Below are positions 57,209 through 64,000 of a stretch of DNA of 64,000 nucleotides, piece after piece. The notes beneath the pieces are model-generated. The model was given only the letters and a program-made list of their open reading frames with translations, searched no databases and was not told where the DNA came from. Position numbers and translations under genes: made by a program. The stretch comes from Dasypus novemcinctus. Its lineage: Eukaryota > Chordata > Mammalia > Cingulata > Dasypodidae. The stretch covers positions 66,665,087 to 66,729,086 of the forward strand of contig NC_080678.1 of NCBI RefSeq assembly GCF_030445035.2. Reading direction: 5' to 3'. The stretch's first letter is position 1. Every line of letters starts with the position of its first letter.

Positions 57209-57689
57209 TGTTTTCAACACATTTATGAAATAACTAAAGTTAAGATAAGTACTCATCATCCCACTCATATGTCAAACACCATCTTTCTTGTTTCCATATC
57301 AAAAGTGCAATTTCTTTTTCCAAAACAGTGATGACATTCTAATTTGGATTTAAAGAATATATTGATTGTCTCGTATGTTCAACTTTCCATAATGAGACTA
57401 TGCACAGCTCTAGGGGTTCCACACACATTGTAGTCTGTGAATGGGTCCCCTTGGAATTAGTGGTACGCAGCCTGTACAGCAAAATGCAGTACTCAGAGTA
57501 CTACTTGTAAAAACTGACATTTAAATTTCTGTGCCTCCAACAATCTATCTTTAAGAAAATAAGGCTTATTTATATTTAAGTAGACTACCCAAGTGTCCCA
57601 CAGGTTTAAAGGGGTGGAATAGAGGTGAATTCTGGGACAATCCATGTGACTTTTCAGCATTTACCAGATCTTATAAACTTTAAAAAAAA
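57209..57689. other. Unique intronic sequence
   Basis: No exon or recognised repeat; an A run at about 57681-57694 marks the adjoining L1 end. Confidence 0.35.
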
Positions 57690-59215
57690 AAAAAACAAAT
57701 CAATTTTACTAATACATAGTAATAAAAATGTAATTTATCCAGTGTGTACAATCAGTGGTATTTGCATAATCATATAGTTGTGCATTCATCACTTCAATCA
57801 TTATTTTCATTATTTCCATAATAGTAATAAACAAAACAGAAAAACAAACAAGAAAATTCTTCACCTCTCAATCCCTTTATGCTTCCTCCACTGTCTGTAG
57901 CTGCTGTTTCTGGTATTATATCCAAATTGTATAATCAGTGGTTTCTAGTATAATCACAATGTTCTACATGCATCATCTCAAAAATTTTAGAACAATTTCA
58001 TTACTCCAAAAAGAAAGCCTGCACACCCCTTAGCATTGCTTCCTAAGACCTATATAACCACTGATATCCTTTCATCTTTATAATTGGTTTATATTTACAT
58101 TTTATATAAATGGAATCATGCAATATGTAGTACTGTGTGCCTTCATTTAGTATAATTTTTTTTGTCTGATATTAACATTTTGTACCATTGGCTTACATTT
58201 GTTCAGCTTCAAAGAAAAATGGTCTTATATATGCAATTCTACCCATATTCATATTTCATATAATATACTTATATTTCATATAATATGCTTAGTTCATAAT
58301 AGTGCAATGAAACAGTATTTGTCCTTTTGTGCCTGGCTTGCTTTGCTCAGCATAATGTCCTCCAGGTTCATCCATATCGTCATGTTTCATGAGTTCATTT
58401 CTTCTTACTGCTGCATAATATTCCATCGTGTGTGTGCTCCACAATTGATGGATATCTGGGCTGTTTCCAATTTTTGGCTATTGTGTAAACGCCGCTATGA
58501 ACATTGGTGTGCCGATACGTGTTTGTGTCACTGCTCTCAGTTCTTCTGGGTATGTACCTAGCAATGGTATTGCTGGGTCCCGTGGCAAGTCTATATTCAA
58601 CTTCCTTAGGAAATGCCAAACAGTCCTCCACAGTGGTCATACCATTCTACCAACAGTGAATAAATAAGCTTTCCTTTCTCTCCACATCCTCACCAACATT
58701 TATGGTTTTCTGACTTTTTCATAGCAGCCAGTCTAATAGGTGTGAAATGGTATCTCATTGTAATTTTGATTTGCATTTCCCTAATCCCTAGTAATGCTGA
58801 ACATTTTTTCATGTGTTTCTTTGCCATTTGTATTTCTTCCTTGTTGTTTTTTCAAGTCTTTTGCCCATTTTTTAATCAGGTACTTTGTCATTTTATTGTT
58901 GAGTTGTATGATCTTATATTTCATGGATATTAAACCCTTATTAGATATGTGATTACAAAATATTTTCTCCTGTTGAGTCGGCTGTCTTTTTACTCTTCTG
59001 ACAAAGCCCTTGGAGGTGCAAAAGTGTTGACTTTTGAGGACATCCCATTTATCTATTTTTTTCTTTCGTTGCTCGGGCTTTGGGTATAAGATTTAAGAAA
59101 CTACCCCCTACCATGAGAACTTGAAGATGTTTGCTACATTTTCTTCTAGGAGTTTTATGGTTGTTTTTAATATTTAAGCCCTTGATCCATTTTGAGTTAA
59201 ATTTTGTTGTCTTTT
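57690..59215 (-). mobile_element. L1 LINE 3' part, antisense
   Basis: About 1.5 kb of antisense 3' UTR and ORF2 C-terminus ('gtgtacaatcagtggtattt', 'tgctgcataatattccat', 'ggtattgctgggtcccgtgg', 'gtgtgaaatggtatctcat'), running back to the region just after the RT. It closely resembles 7600-8550, so it is one of the younger L1 lineages here. Confidence 0.8.
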
Positions 59216-59349
59216 TAATGTTTCATATATCAGTGTGTATTACTGATTTAGAGGTTAGTGTCAATGCAGTTATTTTATGCCACTTCCTTATTAGAGCATG
59301 TTTCTGTCCTTGAAGAATCTTTTATTTCTACAAAAATATATTTATCTAG

Positions 59350-59577
59350 GAAAGTGGCTGTGGCTCAAGCAATTGAGCTCCCTTTACCATATGGAGGTCC
59401 TGGGTTCAAACCCTGGGACCTCCTGGTAAAAAAAGAAAAGAAAGAAAAAAGCTGTCCCAGAGCTGCGCAGTGTGGAGGGGTGCAGGTCCCCCCTCCTGGC
59501 GCAGAGAGGTGCAGGCTCCCTGCCTTGCGAAGAGACAGTACCAAAAATACGATGACACAACCAGATAGGAAAAAAAA
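59350..59577 (+). mobile_element. tRNA-derived SINE with unusual body
   Basis: Head 'gtggctgtggctcaagcaattg', B-box 'gggttcaaaccctggg', then a GC-rich body ('cagagctgcgcagtgtggagg', 'ggcgcagagaggtgcagg') unlike the DAS body. It ends near 'gatgacacaaccagatagg'. The only sense SINE in the intron part. Confidence 0.7.
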
Positions 59578-60066
59578 CTATCTATCTAAAACTCCTCAGA
59601 GTGTTCTAAATTTTAATTAACATGTTCAGAAGGTAACTCTTGGAGATAGAACTACTGTAGCTGCTTTTAATCTAAAAATCCAGAGGACCTCTTTTCTATA
59701 CCTTTTAAACTACATCTTGTGAAAATTTTTTTCCACAAATGAATAAGTTCTTGATTTTCAGTCCCCAGTTTAATCATCAACAAATGTGCCTGACAGTGAC
59801 TTGTGAGAATTTTAATTAATATCATAATCTGATAGCATTACATGAAATCTTTAAACTTTAAAACTCTGAGAGAATGGAGTTGGGATGTATAAAAGCAGAA
59901 TCATGCTGCCTTTTAGAAAGGGTAAAGAAGTACTTAAGAAATGTCTGCTGTAATTAGTCCAGCTGGTTAAATTGAACATGGGACAGATTAAAAACAAACT
60001 TTGTCCATGTCACAAACTGCAGTCCCGTCTAGGGTCAGCTCTGTCACCAGGCATTGCCACTGATTA
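59578..60066. other. Unique intronic sequence, possible conserved non-coding element
   Basis: About 490 bp without any mobile element, with homeodomain-like 'ttaattaat' and 'gtaattag' words. Candidate regulatory sequence; no direct evidence. Confidence 0.3.
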
Positions 60067-60417
60067 GAATTCCTTTTTTTTTTTTTAAAGATTTATTTAT
60101 TTATTTTATTTCTCTTCCCTCCCCTCCCCCCCCCAGTTATCTGTTCTCTGTGTCCATTTTGCTGCGTGTTCTTCTTTGTCCGCTTCTGTTGTCAGCGGCA
60201 TGGAAATCTGTGTTTCTTTTTGTTGCATCATCTTGTTGTGTCAGCTCTCTGTGTGTGCGGTGCCATTCCTGGGCAGGCTGAACTTTCTTTCGCGCTGGGT
60301 GGCTCGTCTTACCGGACGCACTCCTTGCGTGTGGGGCTCCCCTACGTGGGGGACACCCCTGCGTGGCACAGCACTCCTTGTGTGCATCAGCACTGCATGT
60401 GGGCCAGCTCCACACGC
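60067..60417 (-). mobile_element. DAS-type SINE, 5' truncated
   Basis: Minus copy with tail and body complete, but it stops at 'gggccagctccacacg'. The tRNA-like head is absent, so the copy lacks its internal promoter. Confidence 0.85.
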
Positions 60418-60666
60418 CCAAATAAACAATAAGGACTGAATATTTAAGAGTTTTGAGGTCTTCTAAAGCAGGAAAAAAAAACTTCTAACAGAACTTTTAT
60501 GTAGCTGTGGGCACTCTACTAGAATATTATACATTCTATAAATTGAAAATAGTTGTTACCCCCTCCCTCAAAATAGTTGTGATAGTGGCATGCGTTTTTA
60601 ATATTTTAATATTTAATATTATTTTGAGATTCATTTTAGCTGTCATTATGTTATTTAAAAGGCTGT

Positions 60667-60676
60667 CACACATATA

Positions 60677-60719
<43 letters not shown>

Positions 60720-60720
60720 A
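60667..60720. repeat. (TA)n microsatellite
   Basis: About 50 bp of near-pure TA directly before a SINE tail complement. Confidence 0.9.
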
Positions 60721-60729
60721 ATATATAAA

Positions 60730-60819
60730 ATTATTTTTTTTAGGCGGTACCAGAGATAGAACCCAGGACCTCATATATGAGAAGCAGGTGCTCAACCACC
60801 GAGCTACATCCACTACCCA
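60730..60819 (-). mobile_element. Short tRNA-derived SINE
   Basis: T run, 'ccagagatagaacccagg' and 'caaccaccgagctacatcc' in minus orientation. Confidence 0.78.
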
Positions 60820-60837
60820 AATGAGAGTTGTTTTTCT

Positions 60838-60902
60838 CATTTGTTTGTTTGTTTGTTTTATTAGGAGGTCCCAGGAATTGAACCCAGGACCTTGTACATG
60901 GG
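60838..60902 (-). mobile_element. SINE head fragment with (GTTT)n tail
   Basis: (GTTT)n run then 'ggaattgaacccaggacc'; cut off at 60902 before the A-box side by the next SINE. Confidence 0.65.
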
Positions 60903-61698
60903 AAGATTTATTTTTTATTTCTCTCTCCTTCCCCCCCCCACTCTCTCTGTCCATTCACTGTATTTGTTTTTTCTTTTAAGATTTATTTTATTTCTCTCCC
61001 CTTCTCCTCTGTTGTCTGCCCTCTTGTGACCATTCGCTGTTTGTTCTTCTGCATCCACTTGCATTGTCAGGTGGTGCTGGGAAACTGCATCTCTTTTTTG
61101 CTTGTTACATCAGCTCTCCATGTATGTGGTGCCACTCCTGAGCAGCTGTGCTTTTTTCATGCAGGGCGGCTCTCCTTGTGGGGTGCACTTCTTGCACGTG
61201 GGGTACCCCTACACAGAGGCGCCTCTGCGTGGCATGGCACTCCTTGTGCACAGCAGCACTGCGCGTGGGCCAGTTTACCACATGGTTCAGGAGGCCCTGG
61301 GTTTGAACCCTGGACCCTCCATATGGTAGGCGGACGCTCTACCAGTTGAGCCACGTCCGCTTCCCATTCATTGAGTGTTGTTCTGTATCTGTTTGTATTC
61401 CTTGTCAGCAGCACTGGGAACCTGTGTCTCTTTTTGTTGCATCATCTTGCTGCGTCAGCTCTCCGTGTGTGCAGTGCCACTCCTGGACAGGCTGCACTTT
61501 TTTTGTGCAGGGTGGCTCTCCGTTCGCAGCACATTCCTTGCATATGGGGGACATCCCTGAATGGCCGGGCACTACTTGTGTGCATCAGCACTGTGCGTGG
61601 GCCAGCTTCACTGCACAGGTCAGGATGCCCTGGCTTTGAACCCTGGACCTCCCATGGGGTAGGCAAACGCTCTATCTGTTGAGCCAAATCTGCTTCCC
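60903..61698 (-). mobile_element. DAS-type SINE split by another SINE
   Basis: Tail complement at 60903-60959, then the rest of body and head at 61366-61698 ('gaaccctggacctccc', 'tctgttgagccaaatctg'). Together they form one complete element; the gap holds the inner SINE. Confidence 0.8.
60968..61365 (-). mobile_element. DAS-type SINE nested in a SINE
   Basis: Complete minus copy ending 'gagccacgtccgcttccc'. The host word 'cattcactg' (near 60951) reappears as 'cattcattg' at 61366, a probable target-site duplication. Confidence 0.82.
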
Positions 61699-62039
61699 AC
61701 AGCCAAAGTATTTTTAAGTGGCCTGAACTATTCTCTCTTAATGTATGTTATTATATGTAATCTGCGTATCTACATAAGGAAATAGTTGATTTTTATTCCA
61801 TCAACAAATCTAATCATATGCATTTCTAAAAGATTGAGTTGAGATAATTCTTATGATTATATTTAGCTTCTGCTGATCACATTCTTTCTTAAATTTTATT
61901 GCATGACTCAAAATAATACCAAATAGCTTATGAGAAAGGCATTGTTCTAACATTTTAGAGGAATACATGAATAAATGCTTAAAAGTCCTGGTTTCCAAAA
62001 ACATATTTCTAATAAAAAAAGAAAAGGAGGAACAAATTA
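61699..62039. other. Unique intronic sequence
   Basis: No feature recognised. Confidence 0.35.
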
Positions 62040-62270
62040 GTGTTTATTAAGCATCTTTTATACATGCCAGAGATTAAGCTAGGTGTTGTCATTTCATTCT
62101 CAAGACAATTCTTCAAGGTATCCAGTGATATCTCCATTTTACAAATGGAGTTCTTTGAGACCCAGAGAGGTTAGATAAATTGCCCGAGATCACACAACTA
62201 GCAAGGGTTAGTAGCAAGTCCAGAATTTGATCCAGGTCTGACTTTTAAACTTGTGTCATTGAGAAGGCCA
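62040..62270 (-). repeat. MIR SINE, antisense
   Basis: 'ttattaagcatcttttatacatgcc', 'atctccattttacaaatgg', 'gagaggttagataaattgcc', 'gatcacacaactagcaag', 'gaatttgatccaggtctga' are in MIR order. Confidence 0.8.
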
Positions 62271-62274
62271 CTTT

Positions 62275-62450
62275 TTAAATTATTTTTATTTTATTAGAGA
62301 AGTTGTGAGCTTACAAAAACAATCATGTATAACATGCAGAACTTCTATACATCACCCCTTCACCAACACCTTGCATTGTTGTGGAACATTTGTTACAGAT
62401 TATGAAAGAACATTATCAAAATATTACTACTAGCTATGGTCCATAGCAAG
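62275..62450 (-). mobile_element. L1 3' UTR fragment, antisense
   Basis: 'gagaagttgtgagcttacaaa', 'catcaccccttcaccaacacc', 'ttgttgtggaacatttgtta' resemble the L1 ends at 34015 and 51265. Confidence 0.55.
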
Positions 62451-62583
62451 AAGGCCACTTTTAAGAAGGATGGTTAAAATTTGGGCAGGAAGAGATAGAG
62501 GGAAGCTTATTTCAGGAGAAGGGGACTTAGGAAATTCAGAACTTATATCCATGTACAGGGAGCATCAAGAAGTCAGGCTAGAC

Positions 62584-63069
62584 TAATAGTTCTCAACCTT
62601 TTTCATTTCAAGATCCTTTATACTCTTAAAAATTGAAAACACCCAAAGAGCTTTTGTTTGTATGGGTTATATCTACTAATAGTTACCATATTAGAAAATA
62701 GAACAGAAAATTTAAAATATTTAATACAAATTTAAAATAATAAACCCATTACATATTAACATATTTTTATGAAAAATAACTATTTTCTAAAACACACAAA
62801 AAGTAGTGCACCATTGTTTTACATTTTTTCAAATGCCTTTTTTTGTGTGGTTTATAGATGACAGCTGGAGCCCCCTATGTGCTTATGCATTCAATCTGTT
62901 ACAGTATCATGTGCTATTAAAGCTTCTGGAAAATACTACTGTATACTCACAAGATATGGAGAATGAAAAGGGCAAATAATATCTTAGTTTTACTATGAAA
63001 TTAATTTTGACCTCATAAACAACCTGATAGTGTTTTTAGAAAACCCAAAGAGTTCTTTGAGAATCTCTA
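62584..63069. mobile_element. hAT-Charlie type non-autonomous DNA transposon
   Basis: Terminal inverted repeats: left end TAATAGTTCTCAA, right end TTGAGAATCTCTA, both fitting the Charlie consensus CAGNGGTTCTCAA. The flanking 8 bp (GGCTAGAC and GGCAAGTT) match at 5 of 8 positions, as expected for a decayed hAT target duplication. No transposase frame is present. Confidence 0.65.
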
Positions 63070-63514
63070 GGCAAGTTTGTGCAGGGGAACTCAATTGAGT
63101 GGTTAGTGTTGGGACTAGATCATGAAAAGACCTTTATTAGTTGAGTATGGCCTTTAATAAGCACTGGGGAGCCATTGAAAAATTTTAAGCAGAGGATTGA
63201 AATACAGAGCTGTGCTTTTAGAAATTATTATAGAAGTAATACATAGGGTTTAGGAAACAATTATAGTTGAACTGTAGTTGCTTGGGTTTTAGTAACTAAT
63301 AGGCAATGTAAAGGTTATTGAGGTAGAATATATTGTATGTTTGACTATATAGATGAAAGTCAAGAAGAGAGATGTCAAAACAGTCCTGAGATATTTACCC
63401 AAGTGATTGGGAGGCTAATGTTCCATTAACAAATGTGAGGAATGGAATGGAGGAAGCATGGGAAAGAAGACAGTGAATTATTTTGGAACATTGATAAAGA
63501 GTATTAAAATGTTT
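63070..63514. other. Ancient-repeat-like intronic sequence
   Basis: 'ggccttt...aataagcactggggagcc' and 'gaaaaattttaagcagaggat' resemble the same unnamed ancient repeat class as 40680-41000. No exon. Confidence 0.35.
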
Positions 63515-63860
63515 TATTTTGAGATAATTTTAGTCCTTTAGAAAAGTTTCAAAAATAATGAGAGTTCACATATACCCTTCACCCAGCTTCCCCTAATAAT
63601 TACAATGTACATTACCATAGCAGAGTTATTAAAAATGAGCAAAATAACATTAGGACAATGCTATTAACTGAACTACATACCTAATTCAGAGTTTACTAGA
63701 TTCCACTGATGTTCTTTTCCTCTTGCAGCATCCAGTCTAGGACCCATGTTGCATTTAGCTGTGTCACCTTAGTATCCAATCTGTGACAGTTCCTCAATCT
63801 TCCCTTGTCTTACAAATATTTTTATAAAAAAAGAAGATGCTTATATATGGAGAGGGGGAA
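63515..63860 (-). mobile_element. Old L1 (L1ME-like) 3' end, antisense
   Basis: 'gagataattttagtcctttag', 'cccttcacccagcttcccc', 'ggacccatgttgcatttag' match antisense ends of ancient L1s, similar to 17330-17570. Confidence 0.55.
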
Positions 63861-64000
63861 AATGCCATTTCATCTCTTTAAAAATGTATAAGATCCTGTA
63901 TAAATATCTTTACTTTTTCTTTTAAAAAGTTACAAAAGTATTGTTAAAAGTTGAAACTATATAGAAGACACAAATAAAAGGTAATAGCACACTTCCAGAG

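Larger units (their letters stand above)
44070..64000 (+). other. UBE2D1: UBE2D1 intron 1 (donor side, incomplete)
   Basis: Begins with GTGAGT at 44070 and continues past the window end. I looked for exon 2, expected to begin with codons for ELSDLQRDPPAHC, and did not find it on the sense strand. The first ~250 bp remain GC-rich, then the sequence becomes AT-rich. All six recognised L1 fragments and 11 of 12 SINE copies in it are antisense to the gene. Confidence 0.75.

Noticed and set aside
44070..64000. UBE2D1 exon 2 within the window.
   Set aside because: No sense segment encoding ELSDLQRDPPAHC-like sequence was found; the exon is presumably beyond the right edge.

Overview
This is a 64 kb piece of a mammalian nuclear genome, almost certainly from the nine-banded armadillo (Dasypus) or a close xenarthran relative. 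The main evidence is more than 30 copies or fragments of tRNA-derived SINEs that look like the armadillo DAS family: a tRNA-like head, a body rich in 'aaggagtg' words, and an 'aaataaataaatcttta' type tail. They lie among L1 LINEs, MaLR/MLT1 LTRs, MIR fragments and a hAT-Charlie remnant. No prokaryotic, plasmid or phage signature is present.

There is one recognisable host gene. A GC- and CpG-rich promoter at about 43.63-44.32 kb carries a first coding exon, ATG at 44046 through 44069. It encodes MALKRIQK and ends exactly at a GTGAGT splice donor. This is the first exon of a UBE2D-class ubiquitin-conjugating enzyme. UBE2D1 is the best fit; UBE2D4 shares the same eight residues and cannot be strictly excluded. 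The gene runs rightwards. The remaining 20 kb (44.07-64 kb) is its first intron and no second exon was found. Everything left of 43.6 kb is read as intergenic.

Layout. 0-5.3 kb: two antisense L1s, one with an unusual tandemly repeated 5' leader. 5.3-7.4 kb: an L1 3' end, a dimeric SINE and an LTR-derived retroposon. 7.4-13.9 kb: a near full-span antisense L1, internally deleted and hit by several SINEs. 13.9-19 kb: a retrocopy-like block, L1 pieces and LTR fragments. 19-21.8 kb: mostly unique sequence with an orphan CpG island at 21.3-21.5 kb. 21.8-31.7 kb: antisense L1s, nested LTRs and SINE clusters. 31.7-40.6 kb: an MLT1 LTR and sense L1s with nested insertions, including a 190 bp local duplication. 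40.7-43.6 kb: mostly unique sequence up to the promoter. 44-64 kb: intron 1, AT-rich, in which all six L1 fragments and 11 of 12 SINE copies lie antisense to the gene.

I found no undescribed multi-gene system. The items most worth a second look are mobile-element architectures (monomer-type L1 leader, a polyadenylated LTR retroposon, SINEs with internal 17-20 bp tandem repeats, target sites hit twice), the orphan CpG island, and splice-site-flanked candidate exons in intron 1. Family names come from remembered sequence similarity, not a database search, and element ends without a stated target-site duplication are approximate.
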